46,462 bases of DNA. Origin: an uncultured Alphaproteobacteria bacterium (lineage in GTDB: Bacteria; Pseudomonadota; Alphaproteobacteria; Rhizobiales; Aestuariivirgaceae). The notes under the pieces are model-generated. The model had not been told where the DNA came from. It made no database searches and saw only the letters and a list, made by a program, of their open reading frames with translations. Positions within the stretch are counted from its first letter, which is position 1, and each line of letters begins with the position of its first letter. The stretch lies in assembly GCA_937872985.1 (NCBI GenBank), contig CALMUW010000040.1, positions 1 through 46,462 on the forward strand. The letters run 5' to 3'. Below, piece by piece: positions 6,933 to 14,451 of the stretch. Position numbers and translations under genes: made by a program.

Positions 6933-7397
6933 CTACCGGGGGGGCAGGCGCGATCCCGGCGGCGGCAGGATTTCACCCTCGTGGATCACCTGGCCCTCGC
7001 CCTCGATGACGGGTCCGGGTGCGCCGGGTGCCGAGCGCGTCGGCGTCACCACCATGTGGCGCTCCAGCCAGCCCGACAGGCGGTTGCGCACCGGCGGCAG
7101 CAAGAGCAGCAGGGCCGCCGCATCCGACACAAATCCCGGCAGCAGAAACAGCAGTCCCGCGGCAAAGGTGGTAACCCCGGTTGCCGCCTGTTCCGAGGCC
7201 ATGCGGGCATTGAGGCCGGAACGCCCCAGCATCATGATGGAGAGGCCCGATTGCCGGATCAGGCTGATCCCGGTCATACCGGCGACAACCAGCAACAGCA
7301 GAACGCCCAGGACCCCCACCACCCGGCCCACCGCCACCAGCGTGGCAATCTCGGCAAAGCCGAGCAGCAACAGGCCAAGGCCGATGGTGCGCACCAT
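6933..7397 (-). CDS. fxsA: FxsA family membrane protein
   Basis: The 154-residue protein matches the FxsA family (named for suppression of F-plasmid exclusion of phage T7 in E. coli; biochemical role unknown). Hydrophobic segments occupy about residues 4-24, 27-47 and 75-100. The conserved feature GMTGISLIRQSGL follows the second segment, and LLFLLPGFVSDAAALLLLLPPVR is the usual last membrane stretch. The cytosolic C-terminus is Pro/Gly-rich and variable. It is separated from secB by about 100 bp and diverges from the Tim44-like gene. Confidence 0.88.
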   Translation of the reverse strand: MVRTIGLGLLLLGFAEIATLVAVGRVVGVLGVLLLLVVAGMTGISLIRQSGLSIMMLGRSGLNARMASEQAATGVTTFAAGLLFLLPGFVSDAAALLLLLPPVRNRLSGWLERHMVVTPTRSAPGAPGPVIEGEGQVIHEGEILPPPGSRLPPR

Positions 7398-7418
7398 AAT
7401 TTCATCTTCCCCTTGGGC

Positions 7419-7447
7419 TTACCAATGGATCATGCCCGCCCTATATA
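7419..7447 (+). promoter_or_regulatory. Possible promoter of the Tim44-like/mltA/smr/xre run
   Basis: TTACCA at 7419-7424 and TATATA at 7442-7447 are separated by 17 bp. The -10 sits in a perfect palindrome CTATATATAG (7441-7450), so it could also serve the divergent fxsA. The -35 matches the sigma70 consensus at only four of six bases. Confidence 0.4.
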
Positions 7448-7497
7448 TAGGAGCAAACCCGCTGCCGCTCCAAGGCCGCCTGCCGAGAGACTTTGCC

Positions 7498-8202
7498 ATG
7501 AATGCCCCCGCCGACCTGATCAACCTGGTTTTCCTCGCGCTGGCCGCCGCCTTCATCTGGCGGCTCTGGGTCACGCTCGGCCAGCGCACCGGACGCGAAC
7601 GGCCGCCCTTCGATCCGCGGCTGGGCCGCCTGCCGCCGGGCCAGGACACCATGCCGCCGCCTGCCCCCGGCCCCGAGGCCAGGCCGGAGCGCGGCCTTGC
7701 CGAACCGGCAAAACCCATATGGTTCGGCCATGCCGAGGAAGGCTCGGCCGTGGCCAAGGGTCTGGAGGCCATTGCCGCCGCCGACCCGCGCTTTGCCATG
7801 CGGCCCTTCCTGGCGGGGGCGCGTGCGGCCCATGAAATGATCGTGGATGCCTATGCCCGGGGCGACAAGCCGGCCCTGAAACCGCTGCTCAGCCGGGAGG
7901 TTTATGATGGTTTTGCCGCCGCCATCGACCGCCGCGCCAAGGCCGGTGAAACGGTTGCCCTGCAATATGTCGGCATCGACAGGCTTGAGGTCACCGGTGC
8001 CCAGATGGAGGGCAAGCGCGCCATTCTGGCCCTGCGTTTCGTCGCCGATGTGATCAGCGCCACGCGCAGCAAGGCGGGCGAGATCATCGACGGCGATGCC
8101 ACCGCCATCCGCCAGATCATCGATGTCTGGACCTTCGAGCGTGATGTGACCGCACGCGATCCCAACTGGAAGCTCACCGCCACCGACGACATGCTGGAAT
8201 GA
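7498..8202 (+). CDS. Tim44-like domain protein (TimA family)
   Basis: The 234-residue protein has one N-terminal membrane anchor (about residues 8-27) and a Pro-rich linker. The C-terminal Tim44-like fold follows (about residues 85-230), with FLAGARAAHEMIVDAYARGD, LLSREVYDGFAAAIDRR and IRQIIDVWTFERDV. Mitochondrial Tim44 tethers the import motor; the bacterial relatives are inner-membrane proteins of poorly known role. I chose the ATG at 7498 because it starts directly before the anchor; an upstream in-frame start at 7006 would read through the fxsA region. Its stop overlaps the mltA start (ATGA). Placement next to secB and fxsA is conserved in Alphaproteobacteria. Confidence 0.88.
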   Translation: MNAPADLINLVFLALAAAFIWRLWVTLGQRTGRERPPFDPRLGRLPPGQDTMPPPAPGPEARPERGLAEPAKPIWFGHAEEGSAVAKGLEAIAAADPRFAMRPFLAGARAAHEMIVDAYARGDKPALKPLLSREVYDGFAAAIDRRAKAGETVALQYVGIDRLEVTGAQMEGKRAILALRFVADVISATRSKAGEIIDGDATAIRQIIDVWTFERDVTARDPNWKLTATDDMLE

Positions 8203-9344
8203 AGGCCTTGGCGGCGGGCGTGATGCTCATGGCCCTGTCCCTTCCGGCGGCGGCGGCTGTGCGGCTGGAGCCCGTGGCCTTTTCCGATCTTTCAGGCTGG
8301 GCGGCGGATGATCATCAGGCGGCCCTGGCGGCCTTCCGCCGCTCCTGCGCCGAGACCGTGAATGAAGGCACGAGCTTTGCCCGCCCCGTGGCCTTCGGCG
8401 GCACCCGTGCAGATTGGGCCGCCGCCTGTGCGGCGGGGGCCACGGCCACCGCTGCCCGGCACTTCTTTGAAACCGCCTTCCGCGCCTTCCGCGTCCACGA
8501 CCCCAACCGTCCTGAGGGGCTGTTCACCGGCTATTATGAACCCGAGGTGCGCGCCAGCCGCAGAGCGACGCGGGAATTTTCCGTGCCCGTCCACGCCAAG
8601 CCGGATGACCTCGTCGCCTTTGATCCGCGCACGGAGAAAAGGCTCGGCCTGCGCTATGGCCGCAAGGTGAGGGGCAGGGCGCTGCCCTATTTCACCCGGC
8701 GCGAAATTGACGAGGGCGCGCTGGCGGGCCGCGGGCTGGAGATTGCCTGGCTCGCCGATGCCGCCGATCTCTTCTTCATACAGGTGCAGGGCTCGGGCCG
8801 CCTGCGCTTTGCCGACGGCACGGTGACGCGCCTTGCCTATGCCGCCAAGTCCGGCCTGCCCTATACCGGCATCGGCGGGGTTCTGGCCGAACGCGGCCAC
8901 ATCCCGCGCGCCGGCCTGTCCATGCAGGCCATTCGCCGCTGGATGGTGCAAAACCCGGCGGAAGCCCGCGCCCTCATGTGGCAAAACCGCTCCTATGTGT
9001 TTTTCCGTGAAGTGCCCCTGGGCGATGCCTCGCTCGGCGCGCCCGGCGCGCAGCATGTGGCCCTGACGCCGCGCCGCAGCCTGGCGGTGGACCGCAGGTT
9101 CTGGCGCTTCGGCATGCCCGTCTGGCTCGACACCACGGCACCCTTGCCCGCTGGCATGAAACCCTTCCGCCATCTCCTGATCGCCCAGGACACGGGCAGC
9201 GCCATCATCGGGGCGGCCCGGGGCGATGTCTATTGGGGCTGGGGGCCGGAGGCCGAGATCACCGCCGGCGGCATGAAGTCGGAAGGGGCCGTGACCGTGC
9301 TTCTGCCGCGCTCCCTTGCCAAGCGCTTGCGGCCCATGCCATGA
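8199..9344 (+). CDS. mltA: Membrane-bound lytic murein transglycosylase A
   Basis: MltA cleaves peptidoglycan glycan strands to 1,6-anhydro products in the periplasm. The 381-residue protein has a signal peptide (about residues 1-20, ending PAAAAV) without a lipobox cysteine, so it appears soluble or differently anchored. The MltA domain includes GLFTGYYEPEVRAS and DLFFIQVQGSGRLRFADG. The C-terminal 3D domain has IAQDTGSAIIGAARGD and VYWGWG, carrying the catalytic aspartate region. It overlaps the Tim44-like gene by 4 bp, and smr follows 9 bp later. Confidence 0.94.
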   Translation: MKALAAGVMLMALSLPAAAAVRLEPVAFSDLSGWAADDHQAALAAFRRSCAETVNEGTSFARPVAFGGTRADWAAACAAGATATAARHFFETAFRAFRVHDPNRPEGLFTGYYEPEVRASRRATREFSVPVHAKPDDLVAFDPRTEKRLGLRYGRKVRGRALPYFTRREIDEGALAGRGLEIAWLADAADLFFIQVQGSGRLRFADGTVTRLAYAAKSGLPYTGIGGVLAERGHIPRAGLSMQAIRRWMVQNPAEARALMWQNRSYVFFREVPLGDASLGAPGAQHVALTPRRSLAVDRRFWRFGMPVWLDTTAPLPAGMKPFRHLLIAQDTGSAIIGAARGDVYWGWGPEAEITAGGMKSEGAVTVLLPRSLAKRLRPMP

Positions 9345-9353
9345 CCCACGCCC

Positions 9354-9941
9354 ATGCGGCGCAAACATCCCGACCTGCCTGACCATCACCTGTGGGAGGA
9401 AGTGGCCCGCCGGGTAAAGCCCCTGCGCGGGGTGAAGCGCGTCGCCGCCGAACCCAGGCCCGCCGCTGCGGCACCACCGCCCGCTGCCCGGGCCGTTGCG
9501 CCGCAACCTTTTGCGCCCGCCGCCCCGCGCCGCGCCGCCAGCGCCCCGCCGCCGCTCACTGGTCTCGACCGGCGCATGGAACAGCGCCTGACGCGCGGCA
9601 AGGCCGAAGTGGAATCGCGCATCGACCTGCATGGCGAGGGCGTGGAACTGGCAAGGGTCAAATTGCTCGATTTTCTCCGCACCCAGCAACTGGCGGGCTC
9701 GCGGCTGGTGCTGGTCATCACCGGCAAGGGGGCCTCGCCCTTCTCGCGCCACACGCTTCATGGCCGCGATCACTTTCATGCGCCGGAACGCGAAGGCAGG
9801 CTCAGGCGCGAAGTGCCGCTCTGGCTGCACGAGGCCGAATTCCGCCGCCATGTCTCGGGCTTTCAGCCCGCCCATCCCAAACACGGCGGCGGCGGGGCCT
9901 TTTATGTCAGGCTCAGGCGCCTGCGCGATGATCGCCCATGA
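9354..9941 (+). CDS. Smr domain protein
   Basis: Smr domains (named from MutS2) are small nicking endonuclease-like folds. This 195-residue protein has an Ala/Pro-rich N-terminal half and a C-terminal Smr domain from about residue 85. The hallmarks are RIDLHGEGVELARVKLLDFL, VLVITGKGASPFSRHTL and the closing HGGGGAFYVRLRR. The spacing from mltA (9 bp) and the 4-bp ATGA overlap with the next gene indicate one operon. Its cellular substrate is unknown; DNA recombination control or RNA cleavage are family possibilities. Confidence 0.88.
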   Translation: MRRKHPDLPDHHLWEEVARRVKPLRGVKRVAAEPRPAAAAPPPAARAVAPQPFAPAAPRRAASAPPPLTGLDRRMEQRLTRGKAEVESRIDLHGEGVELARVKLLDFLRTQQLAGSRLVLVITGKGASPFSRHTLHGRDHFHAPEREGRLRREVPLWLHEAEFRRHVSGFQPAHPKHGGGGAFYVRLRRLRDDRP

Positions 9942-10315
9942 CGCCCTTCGGTGCCAGGCTGCGGAAACTCCGGGCCGAACGCGGCATGACACTGCGCGCC
10001 ATGGCCGCGGCCATCGGCGTCTCGCCCGCCTATCTCTCGGCCCTGGAGCACGGCAAGCGCGGCCGGCCCGGCTGGCACCTCATCCAGCGCGTCATCACCC
10101 ATTTCAACATCATCTGGGACGACGCCGAGGAAGTGGTGCGGCTCGCCCGCATTTCCCACCCCAAGGTCACCATCGACACGGCGGGCCTTGATCCCGAGGC
10201 GACCGAGATCGCCAATCGCCTCGCCGACGTGGTGGCAAGTCTCGATGCCCCCACGCGCAGCGAGATTCTGAAACTGCTGGCTGTCGCCGAACGCAAGACG
10301 CCACGCGGCCGGTGA
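9938..10315 (+). CDS. XRE-family helix-turn-helix regulator
   Basis: This 125-residue protein has a complete HTH_3 domain at about residues 5-62. LRKLRAERGMTLRAMAAAIG is followed by the recognition helix SPAYLSALEHGKRG. The C-terminal 60 residues form a helical tail ending LDAPTRSEILKLLAVAERK. It is the last gene of the Tim44-like/mltA/smr run and overlaps smr by 4 bp. The target is unknown; small XRE genes at this position are common in Alphaproteobacteria. The palindromic repeat at 10361-10459 lies downstream. Confidence 0.88.
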   Translation: MTPFGARLRKLRAERGMTLRAMAAAIGVSPAYLSALEHGKRGRPGWHLIQRVITHFNIIWDDAEEVVRLARISHPKVTIDTAGLDPEATEIANRLADVVASLDAPTRSEILKLLAVAERKTPRGR

Positions 10316-10360
10316 TGAAAACAGTCCGGCTGTGGCGGAAAGGACCAGCGCAACGGACGA

Positions 10361-10459
10361 TCAAATCGGAACGATTTGAGCGAGAAAAGTTGCGCCAACA
10401 TATTGATTTTCGAGCAACTTATCGGCGGCAGTTGAGTCCAACTGACCGCCGGTTGCTCT
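10361..10459 (-). repeat. Diverged single copy of the palindromic repeat, inverted
   Basis: Read on the minus strand, this has the same order of parts as the tandem array at 5887. First comes AGAGCAAC (10452-10459), then a hairpin with core CAGTTG-GACT-CAACTG inside CGGCGG/CCGCCG (10423-10451). GTTGCTCG (10411-10418) follows, then a second dyad TCAAATCG-GAA-CGATTTGA (10361-10379). The outer GAGCAAC/GTTGCTC arms pair over 7 bp. Both loci share a TGGAC-NCA loop context. It fills the otherwise empty gap between the XRE gene and glpK (10316-10485) and may end transcription from both sides. Confidence 0.65.
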
Positions 10460-10485
10460 AGTGATCCATCCCTGCACGACGGGCT

Positions 10486-11970
10486 TCAGGCCAGAAGCTT
10501 GCGCACCGCCTCCTGCCAGCCCCGGTATTTTTCCTCCCGCACCCCGGGTTTCATCTTCGGGCTGAACCGCCTGTCGCGTTTCCAGCTCTGGGCAAAAATT
10601 TCCGGTTTCGGCAGCAGGCCCGCCTTGAGCCCGGCCAGATAGGCCGCGCCCAAGGCGGTCGTCTCCAGCACGCGTGGCCGGTCCACCGGGGCATCGAGAA
10701 TGTCGGCCAGCCGCTGCATGGTCCAGTCGGAGGCGGTCATGCCGCCATCCACGCGCAGGGTGGTGGCACCCGTGCTCCCCCAGTCGCGCCGCATGGCCTC
10801 CAGCAGGTCGCGCGTCTGGTAACAGACGGACTCCAGCGCGGCGAGCGAGATTTCCTTATTGGTCGTGCCCCGCGTCAACCCGAAGAGGGCGCCCCGCGCC
10901 TCGGCGTTCCACCACGGTGCCCCCAGCCCCACGAAGGCCGGCACCAGATAGACCTGCTGGTGCGGATCAGCACTTCGGGCGAGGGTCCCGGTGTCGGACG
11001 CCCTTTTCACGATCTTCAGGCCGTCACGCAGCCATTGCACCGCCGCCCCGGCAATGAAGATGGCACCCTCCAGCGCATAGGCGCGTTTGCCGTCAAGCTG
11101 ATAGGCGACGGTGGTGAGCAGCCGGTTCTGCGAGGCCACGGGCCTGTCCCCGGTATTAAGCAGGGCAAAACAGCCCGTGCCATAGGTGGACTTCATCATG
11201 CCCGGGGCAAAGCAGGCCTGACCCATGGCGGCGGCCTGCTGGTCGCCCGCCACGCCGAGCAAGGGAATGGCCGCGCCCAGGAGTTTCTTGTCGGTGATGC
11301 CATAATCCGCCGCACAGTCCTTCACCTCCGGCAGCAGGGCCATGGGCACCCGGAGCAGGCGGCACAGGTCCTCGTCCCATGCCCCCTGGTGAATGTCATA
11401 GAGCAGCGTGCGCGAGGCATTGGTGGCATCGGTGGCATGGACCCTGCCGCCGGTCAGCCGCCAGATGAGGAAGGAATCCACCGTGCCGAAACACAATTCG
11501 CCCCGTTCCGCCCGTGCCCGCGCGCCGGGCACCGCATCGAGCAGCCAGGCCAGTTTCGTGCCGGAGAAATAGGGGTCGAGCAGCAGGCCGGTCTTGCGCG
11601 CGAACAGCGCCTCATGACCCTCGGCCTTGAGCCGCTGGCACATGTCCGCCGTGCGCCGGTCCTGCCAGACGATGGCGCGGTGAATGGGCTTGCCGGTCCG
11701 GCGGTCCCAGACCAGGGTGGTCTCGCGCTGGTTGGTGATGCCGATGGCGCTGATCGCCGTGGGCCTGAGCCGCGCCTTGCGCAGGGCGGCGCGGCACACC
11801 GCAACGACCGTGGTCCAGATGTCCTCGGGCTCGTGCTCCACCCAGCCCGAGCGCGGGAAATGCTGGCGGAATTCCTTCTGCGCCACGGCGCGCGGGGTGA
11901 GCTTCCGGTCAAAGACGATGGCGCGCGACGAGGTGGTGCCCTGGTCGATGGCGAGAATGTAGCCCGGCAT
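10486..11970 (-). CDS. glpK: Glycerol kinase
   Basis: GlpK phosphorylates glycerol with ATP to sn-glycerol-3-phosphate, trapping it in the cell. The 494-residue protein begins with the FGGY-kinase phosphate loop [18 protein letters not shown]. It has [21 protein letters not shown] and the C-terminal [15 protein letters not shown] followed by [12 protein letters not shown]. Length is normal. GAGGAGG-type ribosome site sequence precedes the ATG at 6-nt spacing. It is the last gene of the minus-strand glpR-glpD-glpK run, 18 bp after glpD. Confidence 0.97.
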   Translation of the reverse strand: MPGYILAIDQGTTSSRAIVFDRKLTPRAVAQKEFRQHFPRSGWVEHEPEDIWTTVVAVCRAALRKARLRPTAISAIGITNQRETTLVWDRRTGKPIHRAIVWQDRRTADMCQRLKAEGHEALFARKTGLLLDPYFSGTKLAWLLDAVPGARARAERGELCFGTVDSFLIWRLTGGRVHATDATNASRTLLYDIHQGAWDEDLCRLLRVPMALLPEVKDCAADYGITDKKLLGAAIPLLGVAGDQQAAAMGQACFAPGMMKSTYGTGCFALLNTGDRPVASQNRLLTTVAYQLDGKRAYALEGAIFIAGAAVQWLRDGLKIVKRASDTGTLARSADPHQQVYLVPAFVGLGAPWWNAEARGALFGLTRGTTNKEISLAALESVCYQTRDLLEAMRRDWGSTGATTLRVDGGMTASDWTMQRLADILDAPVDRPRVLETTALGAAYLAGLKAGLLPKPEIFAQSWKRDRRFSPKMKPGVREEKYRGWQEAVRKLLA

Positions 11971-11988
11971 GTCTGACCTCCTCTCTTT

Positions 11989-13485
11989 CTAGTCTGCTTC
12001 ACCCAAGTGGTGGCGCAGCGCCTGCTGTTCTTCGGCGGCAAGATGCAGCCCGAGCTTGGAGCGCCGCCACAGGATATCCTCCGCAGTCCGCGCCCATTCT
12101 CTGGTCTTCAGCCAGTCCACCTCGCGTTCCGACAAGGTGCCGAAGGTCTGGCCCATGTCCTGGGCAAAGCGCGCGCCCGCCATCAGGGTTTCGGCCTCGG
12201 TGCCATAGGCGCGGAACAGACGCCGGACCGTGCGCGGCGCCAGAAAGGAATAGCGCTGCGCCAGATCGGCGATGCGCGCTTCCACCGCGTCATGCGGGAA
12301 GTCGCCGCCGGGCAGGGCCTCGCCCGCGGTCCAGGGCCGGCCCATGGCAGGAAAGAAGGGCTGGATTTTTTCCAGCGCGGTCTCGGCCAGCTTGCGATAG
12401 GTGGTGATCTTGCCGCCGAAGATGGAAAGCAGCGGGGCCTCGCCCGGGCGCGCGTCGAGCTTCAGCACATAGTCGCGGGTTGCCTCCTGCGCCTTGCTGG
12501 CCCCGTCGTCGTAAAGCGGCCTGACCCCAGAGTAGGACCAGCGCATCTCGGCCCGGGTGACGGGCCGTTTGAAATATTCGCTGATGGCGGCAAGCAGATA
12601 GTCGACCTCGCCGTCGCTGATTCTGGGTTGGCCGGGATCGCCCGCGTGATCCTGATCGGTCGTGCCGATGAGCGTGAAATTCTGCTCATAGGGAATGGCG
12701 AAACAGATGCGGCCATCGGCATTCTGGAAGATGTAGCAGCGGTCATGGTCGAAGAGCCGGTCCACCACCACATGGCTGCCCTTCACCATGCGGATGCGGT
12801 CGGGATCGGTCCGCCCCACCACGTCGCCCAGGACCTGACTGACCCAGGGGCCGGCGGCATTGATAAGGCCCCGCGCCCTGACCGTGGTGCTGGCCCCGCC
12901 GTCGGCCCTGAGCGTTGCCTCCCACAGGCCCTCCACCCGCCGCGCGGCGATGCATTCCGTCCGGGTCCGGATGACAGCGCCCCTGGCGGCGGCGGCCCTG
13001 GCATTGAGCACCACCAGCCGGGCATCATCCACCCAGCAGTCGGAATATTCATAGGCGCGGGTGAAGCGGGCATTGAGAGGGGCGCCGGCGGGATCGCGGC
13101 GCAGGTCAAGCGCGCGCGTGCCGGGCAGGATCCTGCGCCCGCCCATGTGGTCGTAGAGGAAGAGGCCGAGGCGGATCAGCGGCCAGGGCCGCATGCCGTC
13201 ATTATGCGGCAGGATGAAGCGCAGGGGCCAGATGATGTGCGGTGCGGCCGTGAGCAGCACCTCGCGCTCCTTCAGCGCCTCATGCACCAGCCGGAACTCG
13301 TAATACTCCAGATAGCGCAACCCGCCATGAATGAGCTTGGTCGAGGCCGAGGAGGTGGCGGAAGCCAGATCGCTCTTCTCGCACAGCATGACCTTGAGGC
13401 CCCGCCCGGCCGCATCGCGCGCCAGGCCTGACCCATTGATGCCGCCGCCGATGATCAGCAGGTCATAAGTTTCACGGTCGCTCAT
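11989..13485 (-). CDS. glpD: Aerobic glycerol-3-phosphate dehydrogenase
   Basis: GlpD is a membrane-associated FAD enzyme that oxidises glycerol-3-phosphate to dihydroxyacetone phosphate and passes electrons to quinone. The 498-residue protein has the N-terminal dinucleotide fold DLLIIGGGINGSGLARDAAG. The family signatures ATSSASTKLIHGGLRYLE and FGGKITTYRKLAE are present. The C-terminal DAO domain carries REVDWLKTREWARTAEDILW. Length is typical. Its start overlaps the glpR stop by 4 bp, so regulator and enzyme are co-transcribed. It feeds the product of GlpK into glycolysis. Confidence 0.97.
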   Translation of the reverse strand: MSDRETYDLLIIGGGINGSGLARDAAGRGLKVMLCEKSDLASATSSASTKLIHGGLRYLEYYEFRLVHEALKEREVLLTAAPHIIWPLRFILPHNDGMRPWPLIRLGLFLYDHMGGRRILPGTRALDLRRDPAGAPLNARFTRAYEYSDCWVDDARLVVLNARAAAARGAVIRTRTECIAARRVEGLWEATLRADGGASTTVRARGLINAAGPWVSQVLGDVVGRTDPDRIRMVKGSHVVVDRLFDHDRCYIFQNADGRICFAIPYEQNFTLIGTTDQDHAGDPGQPRISDGEVDYLLAAISEYFKRPVTRAEMRWSYSGVRPLYDDGASKAQEATRDYVLKLDARPGEAPLLSIFGGKITTYRKLAETALEKIQPFFPAMGRPWTAGEALPGGDFPHDAVEARIADLAQRYSFLAPRTVRRLFRAYGTEAETLMAGARFAQDMGQTFGTLSEREVDWLKTREWARTAEDILWRRSKLGLHLAAEEQQALRHHLGEAD

Positions 13486-14288
13486 GCCTCAGCCCCCAAA
13501 GCTGCCACCGCCGGAATATCACCGCCGGCAATTTCCACCGTCACGCCCCGGTGCCGGCATAGTTCGGCAATCTCGTCCGGCGGCGGCTGGTCGGTCACGA
13601 AGACATCGACATCGGAAATATGGCCGATGCGCACCGGGGCCGAGCGCGTGAACTTCATGGCATCCGCCACCAGCGTCACGGTGCGGGCATTGCCCATGAT
13701 GGCCTTGGTGGCCCGCACTTCACGGTAATCGAAATCCAGCATGGCGCCGTCGTCATCTATGGCCGAGGTGCCAATGATGGCATGGTCCACCTTGAACTGG
13801 CTGATGAAGTCCACCGCCTGCTCGCCGACGATGCCGCCGTCGCTCCGGCGCAGCATGCCGCCCGCCAGGATCACGTCGATCCTCGGGCAGGGCATGAGGA
13901 TGCTCGCCACATGGATGTTGTTGGTGATGACCAGCAGGCCCTGGTGATGGACGAGCGCCCGCGCCACCTCCTCGGTGGTGGTGCCGATATTGATGAAAAG
14001 CGAGCAGTTGTTGGGAATGAGAGCCGCCGCATGGTGCCCGATGATGACCTTTTCCTGGGCCGAGAGAACGCGTCGGGCCTCATAGGCCACATTCTCCACC
14101 CCGGATGACAGCATGGCCCCGCCATGGATGCGGGCCAGGAGCCTGCCCTCGCACAGCTCGTTGAGATCGCGCCGGATGGTCTGGGGGGTCACATCGAAAC
14201 GGCTGGACAGATCCTCCACCAGCACATGGCCGGTCTGGCGCGCCAGCGCCAGAATCTGCTGCTGCCGGGGGGAAAGGGCAGGGATCAC
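13482..14288 (-). CDS. glpR: DeoR-family glycerol regulon repressor GlpR
   Basis: GlpR represses glycerol genes and is released by glycerol-3-phosphate. The N-terminal winged HTH includes RQQQILALARQTGHVLVEDL and DVTPQTIRRDLNELCEGRLL, followed by the DeoR hallmark RIHGGAM. The C-terminal DeoRC sensor has LFINIGTTTEEVARAL and DHAIIGTSAIDDDGAMLDFD. I prefer the GTG at 14286-14288 because AGGAGG ends 5 nt before it; the adjacent TTG one codon upstream would leave only a 2-nt spacer. The protein is 268 residues. It diverges from glpV, and the candidate operators at 14326-14388 lie between them. Confidence 0.93.
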   Translation of the reverse strand: MIPALSPRQQQILALARQTGHVLVEDLSSRFDVTPQTIRRDLNELCEGRLLARIHGGAMLSSGVENVAYEARRVLSAQEKVIIGHHAAALIPNNCSLFINIGTTTEEVARALVHHQGLLVITNNIHVASILMPCPRIDVILAGGMLRRSDGGIVGEQAVDFISQFKVDHAIIGTSAIDDDGAMLDFDYREVRATKAIMGNARTVTLVADAMKFTRSAPVRIGHISDVDVFVTDQPPPDEIAELCRHRGVTVEIAGGDIPAVAALGAEA

Positions 14289-14325
14289 CAAAGCCTCCTG
14301 ATCGGGACGCGCATGGTTTCACTTT

Positions 14326-14388
14326 TTTTCGAAAATCGCAATCTTGCGCCGCACAATGTTCGTTTAAATTTGTGATTGACGTTCGTTT
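14326..14388. promoter_or_regulatory. Candidate GlpR operators between glpR and glpV
   Basis: The palindrome TTTTCGAAAA lies at 14326-14335. The octamer GTTCGTTT occurs twice at 14358-14365 and 14381-14388, exactly 23 bp apart on the same face of the helix. The first copy sits in AATGTTCGTTTAAAT, which resembles a half of the E. coli GlpR operator (TGTTCG core). The second copy lies in the spacer of the predicted glpV promoter, a position suited to repression. Confidence 0.5.
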
Positions 14389-14404
14389 GCTTTCAACTGA
14401 TAGT
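14376..14404 (+). promoter_or_regulatory. Predicted promoter of glpVSTPQU
   Basis: TTGACG (14376-14381) and GATAGT (14399-14404) are spaced by 17 bp, five and four matches to the sigma70 hexamers. The start site would fall near 14411, where an 8-bp direct repeat AGGTGCCA (14411-14418, 14423-14430) opens the leader. The glpV ATG follows with GGGAG as ribosome site. Confidence 0.5.
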
Positions 14405-14451
14405 TCCCGCAGGTGCCAGATAAGGTGCCAAAAAACTAGGGAGCAACCTCA

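Noticed and set aside
8292..9992. 566-codon minus-strand frame opposite mltA and smr
   Set aside because: Antisense shadow of two conserved genes; repetitive Ala/Gly/Arg composition and no domain.
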